The position numbers and the translations under genes are program-made. A DNA stretch of 64,000 bases from Daphnia pulex (Eukaryota > Arthropoda > Branchiopoda > Diplostraca > Daphniidae). Location: assembly GCF_021134715.1 (NCBI RefSeq), contig NC_060022.1, positions 2,857,001 through 2,921,000 on the forward strand, read 5' to 3'. The notes under the pieces are model-generated. The model had not been told where the DNA came from and made no database searches. It saw nothing but the letters and a program-made list of their open reading frames with translations. Shown here in pieces: positions 13,420 to 26,299 of this stretch (position 1 is its first letter; each line of letters opens with the position of its first letter).

Positions 13420-13984
13420 AAGAAAAACTAACGTCAGGCAATTCACCGGTCGAAATGACGCCTCATTATCCGACCAACCGTGAGAACCTTCGACAAAAAG
13501 AAAAGAGAAACGGAGAAGAAGAAATAGTAGAAGTCTAAAAAATAAAATGCCCGAAACGTCCCCCCCCCCCAACTGCCACAGACCCACGCCCAACGGCCAC
13601 TTGGAATGTGTTTTTGAAGGCCGAATGTGTCGAATTGTCTTAACCGAGCAAGAAAAACCTTTTCTCGACACCTCGACTCTGATCTTGAACTCACAAGAGC
13701 GTGAAAGAAAAAAAAAGAAAGAAAAAACCCAGTCGTGAAAACCACTCAAGAACAATAACACAAACTGGTCTCCCACTATTTTTACTCCACTACACTATTT
13801 TGCTCTTAAAAAAAAGAAAAAAAAAGCGCTGCGAGTAAATCAAAGTTTTTTTTTCCGGCATGTAATAAAACGTCCTTGGCTACACGCTCGACCAGCTCCC
13901 GTGACGTCTAATGCATCTAAAAAAGAGATAAAAGCAAAGAAAAAGTCGCTTTTTTTGCAAGCTCCTGCTGTTGTTGATAAAGAG

Positions 13985-13990
13985 TTTATT
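13985..13990 (-). terminator. Polyadenylation signal of NOL6
   Basis: AATAAA on the minus strand, 25 bases past the NOL6 stop codon. A very short 3' UTR is implied. Confidence 0.55.
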
Positions 13991-14014
13991 ATTTAGAATT
14001 GATTGATTTTTTTT

Positions 14015-17000
14015 TCAGACTGAATCTTGCCAAACAAGTGCTCCGCATTCGACCGACTCGACCAGACCTTTGCCCATAATGAGAAAATCCTGGCAGATGG
14101 CTTCCAAATTGGGGGCTAACCGCTTTTCACCACCTGCGGCCGACGGCGCCACCAACATGGAGCCGTTCACGTGGGAGACTTTAAATTCAGTTGGCGTGCT
14201 CCAGGCTTTGTCGATCCACATGACGCCGATCAGCAAGCCTCCATACTTGTCATAGAAAAAGCGGGCCTTGTCGGCATAGGCCAATCGTAACTCATCCAGC
14301 AGTCGATCGACGGGCTCGTAATCGTAGATGGAGAGCGTCTTCCTCGGCTGGTGCTCGTGAAGCTTCACCTTCTTGTCGAGCACACTGTCGAGCGTGTACA
14401 AACGGCGGGCGACAGCGCCTTTACACAGATGGATCACGCAGTTGTAGGCATCCAAGGGTGGACGGAATGCCTGGAACACGTCCACGGTTTTCACGTCAGA
14501 TTCCATCAACTGACGCTCCAGCAATTTGAGCGACTCTTGGGCTAACACCATCAGACGTGACCAGACGGGCAGCGGTGGCGTGCTACGCGTGAACGCCACG
14601 CCGGATGGATCGTAAGGTGTCACCAGGACTAAAGGTGATTTCAGGTGGGCTCGCTGGGCTGCGACAGATGTTTCAATGTCGCGAATCACTTCTGGTGTGA
14701 GGTCATTGTTGAAATTGATGACGAGCGGCTGGCTTGTCCAGTCGTACGTCGAAACTAACTGGAGGAACCGGAAGAAAGCAACTTGAGGTGTCAAAGGTCC
14801 CATCCAGTCGATGGCGTCATGCAGCGAGGACTTGGCGCCGGATTCTTCTTCCGACGGTAAACCGTACATGGTCGAATCAACAAACAGGCTGGCTACAATC
14901 ATTTCAACGGCTTCTTCTTCGAGATATTCCAACAGCATGTGCGAAGCGATCCAGCGCTTGGCCAAACGAACGGCCGTGCTGTAGGCTGGCTGCTCCGCAT
15001 GTAGGGCACGTAGTGCCGCTGCCAGTCTCGGGGTAATCTCTTGATCCCTCTGCAGGAGGAGTGATTCCGGATTGTCGCGGTACCTATGACAAACGAACAA
15101 TGCAAATCAAGATAGGACCAAAATAGCTTTTGATCAAAAAGTAGTGGTAACTCACTTGACAATTCCGTTAGGCTCGACGAAGCGTTTCAACAAGGCTACA
15201 TCTCGATGATAAGCGATCACCAACTTGAAAATGTAGCCTCTGCGCTCCACAATGATGTGATCGGTGAAAACTCGAACGACGAGGTCGAAGAGGACGCGAA
15301 GTTTTTCGGCCAGCTGGATGTAGAAAGCCGCTTTGATCCGGCGAACGGCTTCGAGATCATCGGGCCACTTGCCGCTCGTTTGCAAAGTCAACAGGACCGA
15401 TAGCGAGGGAAGGTAAATAGGAGTCGCTTCGACAGAAGGGAGCATGTTATCTCCAATTTTGTCGAAAAGAGATAATCGACCTTGCGGAATCCCTGGTTGG
15501 GGTGGAAAGGTTTCGGCGTGCCTGAAAGTTGCAGCCACTCCTTGCACTTGAGCTATCGAGAGAGGCAAGTCCTCCAGTGATCGCAGATTCTTCGTTAGTT
15601 CATCCAGGGCTTCAAGGGCCTTCATAGTGAACTCTTCTCCCGTTCCGTAGGCGACCGATTTCTCCAACCTAGGAATAAACAGGGCAGTCTCCAATTGATC
15701 GGCGATGTAAACGAAGCTATTAGACAAGTTGAGCCGTTTCTCCAACAGAAATGAGACGATTCGACGGCAGATGAGACGACGTTCAGCCCAATTACTGGCT
15801 GGCCAATGTACTGCTTCGCAGATGAAGCCATCTTGAAACCGTCTAAGTTGAGACATTTCGCCCCAGAAAGAGCGAAATTCGACAGACTCTGGGCTGTCGG
15901 CGGCCGGTCCTTTGTTCACCACTTCCCATGCAGCGGGAGAATTGAAACAGAATCCGAATGCCAACTTCCGTGAAGAGTCTTTCGGTGGTTCTGTTGCAAC
16001 GGACCATGACCCAACTGGCAGCCTCCTGCATGCCGCCAATTTCAGACGATCGCCCAATCCTTTGACGAGACACTGATGAATTTTCTCAGCTGCTCCAGTC
16101 AGCCAATAGAGTTGACGTTTGTCTTTTTGCAATCTGGCTTGCGCATCGTCAATCATGACAACGTTATCGAAAGTCAACAAAAACGGCTTCGGAGTGATGA
16201 ACAGGGCGGCGAAACTGTTGACTCCCTTCTTGTTGAGCAACCCAACAGCCAGGGTGGATTCCCATCTTAGCCATTCGTAGGCTGCCTGAGAGAGGTGGGC
16301 GCAGAAGTTCAACGTACTCGTCTCATCCAGAAAAACAATCGGGAACGAAGCGTGGGCATCGGCGACCGGCAACGGAGCCGTATCAGACTGTTGACGTAGA
16401 GTAATTCCTTCTTTAGACCAATCTGAACGAGATAACTGAAGCCAAACAGAACGAATAATTTGATATATGCTCATGTTCGGGAAGAGCTTCTTTGTGTCAA
16501 CCAAGTAGACAACAAATTGGGTCAGGACGAACATGCCGATAGACTCATCAAGTTGTCGGTGTCGAAGCCAGATTCGTAAGAGTAGGCACGAGTCCAGAAT
16601 ATTCTTCTTTGATGAGAGTACTTCCGATGCGTGCTGATTGATCTTGGCCATCCGCATGTCGGCTAACACGCTCATGTTGTACAGAGGACTTGGCTTGTTG
16701 TAAAAATTTTTTGAACTAGAGTTTGTAACACAATTCCGTCTGGGAAGAAGTTTTTCTACTGCTACCAAATCCGCAGAAGCAGAAGCGTAAATGCGGAAGG
16801 CTACACGCTGGTTCAGTTTTCCTGTAGGTTGAACGAGAAGAATGGGTCTTGAAAGATCTCCGGAAAGAGACTCGAACTGAGCATCTTGAACCAATGCTGT
16901 CGCTTTCTGTAAATGGGCAGCCAAGTACGCCAGATACAAGGCTCTTTTTCGATGGTAGGTGTAATTCAGATAATCGTCCCGTTCTAACGACTCTCGAGGA

Positions 17001-17944
17001 ATCTCAATCAGGATATCAACTGATATGCCTTTGCCAGTCATGCCAATAGCCCAAGAGCCAATAGGGATGAGCTTTTGTGGTTTCAAATACTGGAATGTCT
17101 TAGTCGAGTCATAACAATCAGATTCAAAAGGGCACGTGACATTTAGTTCGTCGAGCCAAGTTGTGTCAGAGATCTTTTAAGAAATAAAAAAATCCATATT
17201 AACTTTGTTGGTCATCTGTATATGCTTTGGTTGACTTACTGAATGTGTACCACTTTCAGGTATGTTGTCAATGATGTCTTGAAGTTGATTCATCCAATCT
17301 TCGATTTCTTTCTTGCGTTTATTTTTCATTGAAATTTCTGCTAACATTTCCTCAACCTGAAAACTACATGATTATGTATATGATATATATATTTTTAAAA
17401 ATCTCAATAAACCTGAAGTTTGAAGATGTTGGAGTGGAAAAGATTCTCAGTTTCCCGCAGAGCATTCATTTCTTGGGAAGTTGGAGGCTTCTGTAAATCT
17501 TTTTTGTGAGCTTTGGTAACATCCTTCTGGTTAACTTTTTCTGATTTCTAATAAGGAAAGATTATATATTACTATCGCTAGGTGAAATATATTGAGCTCT
17601 TACAACTTTAGCAGGAGCTTTAGTCTGTGGTTTAGATGTCTGCTTAGCTGGCTTTTTAACGATTGAAACAGCCTCAGTAATATCTAAAGGAATTTCCTCC
17701 ATGTCGTCAAAACCATCTTCACTATCACCAAAACCATTGTCATCTTCATCTTCAAAATCTTCTTCTGGAGAATCGTTTATCACTTTCTCTACGACTTTTT
17801 TTGCTTTTTTAAATGTCGGCTTCTTTTTGGTTTGAGGACCTCCAGATTCGTTGACTAAAAACGTAAAACATGTTCATAATATAGTCAGATTGATGTAAAA
17901 CACTGTAAAAATAAGCATTTACCTTTGCGTCTCTTTAGTGCCAT
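14015..17944 (-). CDS. NOL6: Nucleolar protein 6 (Nrap), ribosome biogenesis factor
   Basis: The product is a component of the small-subunit processome that acts in the nucleolus during 18S rRNA maturation. Six coding exons on the minus strand join in frame: 17923-17944, 17604-17854, 17413-17547, 17240-17356, 15156-17173 and 14015-15083, giving 1203 residues (human about 1146). The start MALKRRK is the only ATG before a consensus donor. The acidic, lysine-rich N-terminus (DFEDEDDNGFGDSEDGFDD) is typical of nucleolar proteins. The body matches the Nrap domains: RLAKRWIASHMLLEYLEEEA, VSTYDWTSQPLVINFNNDLT and PPLPVWSRLMVLAQESLKLL are characteristic C-terminal Nrap blocks. The family folds as paired nucleotidyltransferase/PAP-like domains without catalysis. 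It is divergent from the ELOVL gene at about 0.4 kb, so the promoters may be shared. Confidence 0.95.
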
Positions 17945-18795
17945 TTTCCCCATGTAATTATGAAGTGATTATGAAGTGGAAGGAATATTTTGAAGCTAAG
18001 TCAATTTACAATTTTTAGGAGCACGTGCTTGTGCTTCGCGCATCTACACACACTTGTCGTCTGCAATGAATTTTTCCACTATCTTTTAAAAGCCTTTAAC
18101 AGATGGCGTTTCTTGCCGCCATGCACGTGGTCCTTTTCTTTTTCTGCTTCTTTCCCCCTCTGTCTTTTTCTCAGTCCATTCTCAAAAATAGCACATCACA
18201 CTACTCTGAATGTGTGGTGTGGTCTGTGATTACGAGCCAAATAGTTTTGAAATTAAAAAAAATTAGTCTTAGTGTAAAATGGAATATTTCGTTACGCTCC
18301 ACGAAGATGTCAGCCGAAGCGGAGGTACATAGGTTTTGTTTTAACTAAAGAATTTCTACTAGACAGAGAAAGCGGATGTTTCGCCGGCAGTGTTTTTTGT
18401 CTTCTTCGTGTTTACGCAATCTTTTTTTAGTTTTGGGCGGGTGGGCCTATTTTTACTATGAATTTCTAATGTTTCTGTCGAAGATTTTGGCGGATTTTGG
18501 CGCCAAATTTGTTTTATATCTCGTTTTACTTAATAAGATTGTTATGTAACGTAACAGACTTGTTGAGTGATACATGTCCATCGTGAAAGGAAAGGGACAA
18601 CTTTCCGATCCGTGAACAGACTGCATGGTAGACTATTGATTTCCTGCTGGATCCACCCCCGTGTGTCCCTTTATATCGATTTTCTAATCAATAAGGAAAA
18701 TTTTCCGCTTACGCTGCAAGTCACTCACCAATATTTGTTCCATAATCAAATTCCACTGTAATTTGAGAGCTGATATTTCCGGTGTTTTTTATTAG

Positions 18796-20186
18796 ATCCG
18801 CGCGTCGCCAACTGGTTTCTGGTTCGCTCGCCACTGCCAATCATTGGAATAATAGTCTCGTATTTACTGTTAGTCTTTTATGGCCCTCGATTCATGGAGA
18901 AGCGTACAGCGTTCACACTTAAATATTTGATGCGGATCTACAACATATTCCAGATAAGCCTTTCGGCTTATATGTTTTACGAATTTCTCGTCACCTCTGT
19001 TTTATCGCGTTATGATCTAACTTGTCAACCAATTGACACTTCCATGGATCCCCTCGCGCTAAGAGTATATGACGACATAAAGTTGCAAATGCGTAACAAT
19101 TAATCTAGAATTTAATATTTTTGTGAATTTTAGATGGCCGATGTCTGCTGGTTGTTTTTCTTTTCAAAAGTTATCGATATGATTGATACGGTATGAATTT
19201 TTAAGCACATAACTTGGCATAAGACAACCCTGATAAATCCTGTTTAAATTTCTAGGTATTTTTCGTTTTACGAAAAAAGAACAATCAATTAACATTCCTA
19301 CACATCTTTCATCATAGCACTATGGTATTTAATTGGTGGCTCGGAGTTAAATACGTTCCCGGAGGACAATGTGAGTCATTAATAAATTGTTTAGATAAAC
19401 ATAAACTTAAATAGTTCTCAAATATCCTGTGATCCTGTCTCTCGTTTCGAAAAGAAAGCCTACCAGAGAAAGAGACCACCATGTTTTGTTCAAATAAGTA
19501 GTTTTCCTTGCGCTATGCCCACGCATACGCTTTTCAACCCTCTGTAACCATAGCCTACACACTTATCTAAGATATGTATGGGAGCGGCATACAAGGGCGA
19601 GGTCTCTGACCCAAAGTATCGTCTCATGGTACAAAGTTTACAATTCTACCCGCTCCCATTGGTTTTGCAGTGTAAACTGCTTGCACCAAGATCTATAAAA
19701 GCTTATCTCCAAGGCAACCATTGCTACAACAAAGCGAAATACGAAAACTTGTACAGCCTTACTGCTTTAATTAATCATGTTCCCGGAAATGTTTTAATCG
19801 ATAAATTTCTTGTTCTTTTACAGCTTTCTTCTGTGCAATGCTCAACTCCTTGGTTCATGTTGTAATGTACAGCTATTATTTATTGAGCTCACTCGGGGCG
19901 TGGATTCAGCCGTATCTGTGGTGGAAACGCTATTTGACTCAATTCCAGATAGTAAGAAAGACATGGCATAATAAATTCAAAACTGAGATAACGATGACTC
20001 ATTCATTTTGTAATACAGGTTCAATTTGTTCTTATCGTGTTTCACATCTCCTACGGTCACTACAACAACTGTGATTTCCCTTCGACACTCAGCGTCGTAC
20101 TGGCACTTTACTGTTTAACACTTTTAGTGTTCTTTTCCCATTTCTACATTCAAGCATACCTGCGCAAGTCAAAGAAACTGCCATAA
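18796..20186 (+). CDS. Elongation of very long chain fatty acids protein (5' end unresolved)
   Basis: This is a 3-ketoacyl-CoA synthase of the ELO family, an endoplasmic-reticulum multipass enzyme that condenses malonyl-CoA with long-chain acyl-CoA. Recognised exons are 18796-19064, 19134-19190, 19256-19370, 19824-19951 and 20019-20186, all in frame (about 245 residues). The first begins [15 protein letters not shown], the usual ELOVL N-terminal block. Family motifs follow: LRKK, the histidine box [17 protein letters not shown] and TQFQIVQF. The motif before LRKK reads KVIDMIDT, so the usual KxxExxDT glutamate is aspartate. The protein ends with a lysine-rich tail, LRKSKKLP. The first exon here needs one base (G) from an upstream exon; an ATG at 18307 with a GTACAT donor is nearby but does not fit the phase, so the true start is missing. 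It resembles the ELOVL4/7 group more than ELOVL6. Confidence 0.88.
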
Positions 20187-20259
20187 TGGCCACGAAGCAA
20201 TTTTATTTCTAAAATTGACGACCTCTTTATCGATTAAATTGAATTTTTTAACACTATAA

Positions 20260-20265
20260 AATAAA
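20260..20265 (+). terminator. Polyadenylation signal of the ELOVL gene
   Basis: AATAAA 74 bases past the stop codon. The convergent UBE2T stop codon lies only about 170 bases further on. Confidence 0.55.
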
Positions 20266-20437
20266 GAACTCATATAAATTACAATATCTTGTTTCATCAC
20301 TTAATAATACTAGAATAGTTTGAAAAGCACATACATGAAGTTAAATTCCGGGTTAGAAAATGGAAAAAAGTTTTTGTTCTGGAATTATTGAAAATTCAGC
20401 AATTCGTTTCTTACGTTTAGTAAAATAGTAATATAAA

Positions 20438-21506
20438 TCAAACTTTATTTCGACTGTTGTCGATTGAGTTGAAATTCTTATCTTGTTTTTCTGGAACACT
20501 GGCATCCTCTGATAAAGGCGAATCGTGAGAGCGTTGAGAATCTTCCTCGCAGGCTGGATCAGTATTTCGCTTCCGCTTCAAAGGAATTTTACTTGACGGC
20601 TCCGAGGTTGAAACTGTGGGGTCTTCAGATGAGCTATCTTCTCCATTTTGAGGTTTTGATTGGGAAGACGTGCAATGACGTTTAGATTTTTCATCACCAT
20701 TTGGTTCTTCCACACTTTTGCGTTTGGATGGGCGTGACGAGGAGTTCTCCTATAAATTTTAAATAATTTTTTAATACAATATTTTTGGTGACATAAAGGT
20801 TTTTTCAAATCTCAAACCATAGCATAAAGTTGTGTCCATTTTTTGGCATTCTCAATAAACAATGTTTTGTTGGCAATATATTCTTGTGCCTGGTGGTGGT
20901 GATGAAATGAAAATAAAAATTACTAAGGGTTACACTTCAAAAACTAAAATTTAGATATGCACATACAATCGCTGAATCTAGAGGATCATGAGGATTTGGA
21001 TCTGACAATAATTGTTTGACTGCAGTAAGAATCAAGGAAAGATTATTCACAGGTCTCCAACGACCTTGTGGAGGCATTTTCAGAACATCAAGACAAATTA
21101 GACCAGTGACATTGTCAATGTTGGGATGGTACACCTTTGTCAAAAACTTCAACTGAGGTGGGTCCATTGGATAACTGCAATAACATTGAGAAGGTAAGTT
21201 TCAGTGAAATTTGCTGTAGGGGTTTTCACAAGCTGTATTTAATGTCACAGGTCTTACCGTTCTGGAATGACAATGTCAATTCTGAAGCTGCCATTTGCAT
21301 AGGGAGTATCTTCACTACCTTGCACAACTATAAATAGGAAAACATTAGAAAATATTTATAAACTTACATAGAAAACTCAACTTACTAGCTTCCAAAAGAT
21401 CATTTCTGTCATTTTTGGGCCAACAGGTGATTCCATGAGGAGGATTTGTTGTCAAGTCTTTTATTTCTTTCGCCATTCTCATTGTCCGAATATTACTGGG
21501 CATCAT
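20438..21506 (-). CDS. UBE2T: Ubiquitin-conjugating enzyme E2 T
   Basis: UBE2T is the E2 that, with the FANCL E3, monoubiquitinates FANCD2/FANCI in interstrand crosslink repair. Five minus-strand exons splice in frame: 21386-21506, 21258-21327, 20967-21174, 20818-20889 and 20749-20438 (260 residues; human 197). The start is the first of two adjacent ATGs. The N-terminal LTTNPPHGITCW, the HPN motif at residues 80-82 (VYHPNIDN) and the active-site cysteine 91 (GLICLDVLKMPPQGRWRP) are as in UBE2T. The WRP/LL pattern and the fourth exon (NAKKWTQLYAM) also match UBE2T rather than other E2s. The last exon adds a serine- and lysine-rich disordered tail with basic clusters (SRPSKRKS, PLKRKRN) that could be nuclear localisation signals. 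The fourth-exon donor (ATG then GTTTGAG) is weak. It is divergent from the furin gene. Confidence 0.92.
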
Positions 21507-22314
21507 TTCGTTAAATTTTTCACAAACCTGTCGGAAAGAAAACAAAAACTGCAAGAGCCCAGCGTTCATAAAATTGCGTAGAAGAACCGTTTTAAGTTTA
21601 TCAATGAGGTTATCTTTCAACCAACTGATACGCTGATACATACAGACTCTGGTGGCCCTCTGGTGGAAATTTTCAAATAATGGCGGTAGAAAATGAAAAC
21701 ATGATTCACAATTGCAAGCTTATTAATTAGAATGTAGCCTAGGTCTTTACATTTTAACTAGTGTATAGAAATACTAATTAATGCTACAGAAAAATTATTT
21801 TGATATTTAATTTACAAAAATATAATTTATTTTGAATTTTACAGAAATGTGGCAATATTAACTTAAATGTAGGCGAAGGGGGTGCATGCCCAAAGGCAAT
21901 TAAAGTGATTAGCAAAGAAACTAAAAAAATTTATCATTAGTCATTACGCCGATCACGTCAAGAGAGAAAACAACCTCAAGTGATTGCCATCATGTTTACT
22001 TAGATTACTCGTCGTTAATCTGTTTTTTAACTAGTGGAAATTCACCAAAATAAAGATATTTCATTTGTATTTAGAACGAAGAGTTACCTTTCCTTCACGC
22101 CGTCGTGCAAGCCGGTAAGTTGACTTTTGATATCTTGGTATTTGACGTAGCAGCCTTGAAGGACACTGGTGCCATGTGATGGGTTAGCTATTGTTCTAAA
22201 AAGACTAACCGTAATTAAGCGAGTCTGATCGAAATGAGCTTGTGAATAATGATGTATGGAAGTTCTGTTTTCTGATATTCTGCAGATACCAGAGTATAGC
22301 AACAAAAACTGAGA

Positions 22315-25300
22315 ATGCTTTTCCTGGGGCTCGACTGGATTTCGAGAATTTCCATTTTCACATCTTTCTTGATCGCTATTTCAATTTCCATCGGCCATTC
22401 GCACACGTCTGACTCCACTATCTTTACTGATAAATGGGCGGTACATGTCATCGGTGGAGATAGCGTGGCGGATGCCATTGCTGCAAAACATGGTTTCAGA
22501 AACTTGGGAAAGGTGTATATTCCAGATGACTTTGCATTAATTGTACTTTATTGATCGTAATGTATTGCATACTACAGATTTTCGACGATTATTATCATTT
22601 CCAACATCGCAAGGTTGCCAAAAGATCAACGCACTCAAGTTCCAATCACCATTCGTTACTTACTAGCGAAGCAGAGGTACAGAATGCAATGTTAGAATGG
22701 TAGAAGATGTGTATTGAATAACGATTTGTTTTGAAGGTTCAATGGGCACAGCAACAAGTGGCAAAACGACGTGTCAAACGAAATGAACGATCGATTCGTT
22801 CTGTCAGTCTTAACGATCCTGGATGGAGACAAATGTGGTATTTGGTGAGTGTCCGCCATTTTATTTCATTTCATTCATTGGGGAAAGCTGTAATTTAATA
22901 TAATTTTCAACGTAGAACCGAGGAAACGGACTTGATATGAACGTACAAGAAGCTTGGGCAGAAGGCATAACCGGAAAGGGCTCAGTCGTCACTATTTTAG
23001 ACGATGGATTGGAAAAGGACCATCCAGATATTATCCGGAATTATGTACACCTTTTTTTTCCTGTTACTTTCCACCTAGATTTTTTTTTTAATTTCTTGTG
23101 TTTATTTTCCTGGTCAGGATCCCATGGCCAGCTTTGATGTCAATGATCACGACGATGATCCATCACCTCGATATGATGCCACCGATTCCAACAGGTTAGT
23201 TGATGCAATTTTACCATTTTCTAAAAATAAACATTTCTCATCTGCTTGGTAGACACGGTACTCGGTGTGCTGGTGAGGTCGCTGCCCAGGGAAACAATTC
23301 GATCTGCGCTGTTGGAATTGCATTTAATGCCAACATTGGTGGTATATTCATTAACAGCCCATCCGATTAATAAACGATTTATTCACTTTCTGTTCTTTAG
23401 GTATCAGAATGTTGGATGGTGAAGTGACTGACGCTGTTGAAGCCCATTCTCTCAGCCACAACTCGCAGCACATTGACATCTACAGCGCTTCGTGGGGTCC
23501 TGACGACGATGGCAAAACAGTAGATGGTCCTGGCGAGTTGGCCACTCGAGCTTTCTTAGAAGGGATCCGAAAAGTGAGCTCAATTCCTGATACAAGTCCT
23601 ATTGAGTCTAAATGATTCTCGGTTTATAGGGTCGTAATGGAAAAGGATCAATTTTCGTGTGGGCGTCAGGAAATGGCGGCAAAGAACGCGACAATTGCAA
23701 TTGTGATGGTTACACCAACTCAATTTGGACGTTGAGCATAAGTAGTGCCACAGAGAACGGAGCCGTGCCCTGGTATTCTGAAGCCTGTTCTAGCACATTA
23801 GCTACAGCCTACAGCAGTGGGGCTGCCGACGAAAAACAGGTATAATACTTTAACAATACATGTCTTATTGCAACTAATCTCCTTTTAATTTGATCAATAG
23901 ATTGTTACGACAGACTTGCATCATTCATGCACACCTAGTCATACAGGTACATCAGCCGCAGCACCACTAGCTGCAGGTATCTGTGCTCTTACGCTGGAAG
24001 CCAATCGAAATTTGAACTGGCGCGACATGCAACATATTGTCGTTCGCACGGCTAAACCTGATCACCTTATTGCTCATGATTGGCAGGTTAATGGAGTTGG
24101 TCGAAATGGTATTTTCATTTTTTCTTTCTCTACATAGATTTAATTTGATCGAGCAACACATTTTAATTTTTGTTAAAACCAGTAAGCCATTCATTTGGTT
24201 ACGGGCTCATGGACGCAGGAGCAATGGTCCGCCTAGCACGGGTCTGGAAAAGTGTTCCTCCACAACAGTTTTGCGAAATTAAAGCTGCTGATACCAACAC
24301 GTAAGTTTAACCTGATAAATGTGGCGCAAAGGACTTCAGTTACGTATGCGTGTTAACGAGTGATTTGATTTATCTACTTTGTGTTTTAGGATAATCGCAG
24401 CCAAAAGCTTGAGCAAACTGCATTTATTTTTGCGAGAGTGTGGAAATGTCAACGTTATAGAGCATCTTCAGGTATTTTGATTTAAAAACAAATTTAAACT
24501 TTGTACGTCATTGTCAGCTTGCTTATTTTAGGTATTGATTTCCCTATCTGCGGCGAACCGAGGAGAGATTCAAATTTTCCTAACGTCTCCTTCAGGAACT
24601 CGTTCAACGCTTCTTCAGCGTCGCCCTTTAGACAATTCTCGTAACGGTTTTCATTCGTGGCCTTTTATGTCGGTTCATTTTTGGGGCGAAAGTCCTTTTG
24701 GCGTTTGGACTCTTGAGATACAAAATGAAGGCCGATTTCCTGGTGAGTTATCTGATATGAATTTTCCTTTACATCCTTAGTCTTAATCAATATGTAATTT
24801 GCTCCTTAAAACTCAAAAACACAACTTAAAGATTAACCTAGTTTCTGGAATATTTCAAAATTGTAGCGACATTGATAGGATGGACTCTAATAGCGTACGG
24901 AACCAAGGAACACCCAGAGTCCCAATTATCATCTGATGACATTCCCATTCAACCAGTGAAACAATCGGTTGCTGAATTCGTCTCAAAAGATAGTCAAATT
25001 CAGCAGCCTCTTCTATCATCGGGACTTAACGTGGAGAAAAACCGTGAAGCAGAATTGCCCCAAACTCTCTTAATGACGACCGTTAGCAGAAGTCTTAGAG
25101 GTACTACTTGATTAACTTAGCATGATTGATTAACATACCATATTTGAATCCATTATACCTCTTCTGCTGTGGCTCCCAGGGTGTGAAAGTGGTTCCTATT
25201 TGTGGGAGGGCAAGTGCTTGGCAGTCTGTCCGAATGCTTCACATCCAATGAATCGCACCGAACTAAATGGTCTCCTTAGCGGTGTATGCGTTCCGTGCCA

Positions 25301-25743
25301 CTATTCTTGTCTTTACTGCAGAGGACCAAGTGATTCTCAGTGCACTTCATGCTATCCTGATTCACAGCTCAAGTTTGTTTCTATACCAGGTACTGATGGT
25401 TAGACCTATGTTTGAAAAATCTATTAACAAATGTTGTTTCACCGTAGGATCCCAAATAGAACCAGAATCGCACTGTTATCCGCATGAACTCGTAAAGCAA
25501 TTAACGGGCTACGAAAACTGGTCCGTGGGTGTCGAACTGGCTCTGGCGTTTAATTTAGCACTCGTGATGGCTTTAACGATTTACATGATGTGCACTAAAA
25601 AGAGTTTCAGTTCTTCTTTTGTTTTAAACTGTTGTAGCGGCAGCAACGAACGGGAAACGAACCACAGGCAAGGTGACTACGATCTGTTGACACAAACAAG
25701 CGCAAATCTTCCTCCACCTATTGGCGCCGAAAAATCAGTTTAA
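22315..25743 (+). CDS. Fur1: Furin-like proprotein convertase 1
   Basis: A calcium-dependent subtilisin-type endoprotease of the trans-Golgi/endosome that cleaves precursors after RXK/RR. Fifteen exons join in frame: 22315-22512, 22578-22676, 22737-22844, 22916-23044, 23118-23194, 23253-23341, 23401-23573, 23630-23839, 23901-24108, 24183-24300, 24390-24471, 24532-24742, 24867-25100, 25180-25389 and 25448-25743, giving 813 residues. An N-terminal hydrophobic signal is followed by a propeptide ending RRVKR at 110-114. The catalytic residues are Asp164 ([12 protein letters not shown]), His205 (RHGTRCAG), oxyanion Asn306 (WASGNGG) and Ser379 (GTSAAAP). Then come a P domain, a cysteine-rich furin repeat ([19 protein letters not shown]), one membrane span at about 741-765, a CC pair at 777-778 and a cytosolic YDLL sorting motif at 793-796. 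All functional residues are present. Confidence 0.95.
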
Positions 25744-25872
25744 AGAGTAAAAGTTCTAAAGTCAACATTGTTTAGAAGATAAAATGTCAGTTTTTAATAT
25801 TTATAAAATGTAAAGATTATATTTGTAAAAAGGTTCTATAAATATTTGAATGAGCGGTTTGCCAGATTCTGT

Positions 25873-25878
25873 AATAAA
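25873..25878 (+). terminator. Candidate polyadenylation signal of Fur1
   Basis: AATAAA 130 bases past the stop. Another AATAAA-like run near 26010 is an alternative. Confidence 0.45.
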
Positions 25879-26204
25879 TTACATTCTAACGGATACCATA
25901 TTGATTGTCGTCGTCAGTCATTGTAAAAACTGGTAAAAACCGTGTTTGCTATAGAAGGCCTAATGCATATAAAACAAATAATTAAATGAGCTTGGTAAAT
26001 GTATAGTGAAATAAATTTGCAGCAATCACAAGTTGTGTTAAGATTAAAGTTTTCACTAAAATATATGATTCAAATATAAAGGTAAGAACAAAGCCTACTA
26101 AATTAAAATCATACCTGAAAAAATGTTTATACATCACATCACAATAAAAAAATATGCATAAGGATTCTATAATATTAGAATAAAAAAGGTTATAAAAAAT
26201 GATT

Positions 26205-26210
26205 TTTATT
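26205..26210 (-). terminator. Polyadenylation signal of PAM16
   Basis: AATAAA on the minus strand about 90 bases past the PAM16 stop. Confidence 0.45.
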
Positions 26211-26299
26211 AGTTATCCCTATATGTACAATTTTTCAATTTGACTACAAAGATAAATTCCAGATAATTTCCATAACCTTAACTGTCGTTTTGGAGAAGG

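Noticed and set aside
18307-18324. MSAEAE with a GTACAT donor as first ELOVL exon
   Set aside because: Joining it to the next exon (acceptor at 18795) is out of phase by one base, and no bridging exon was found. It remains only a possibility.
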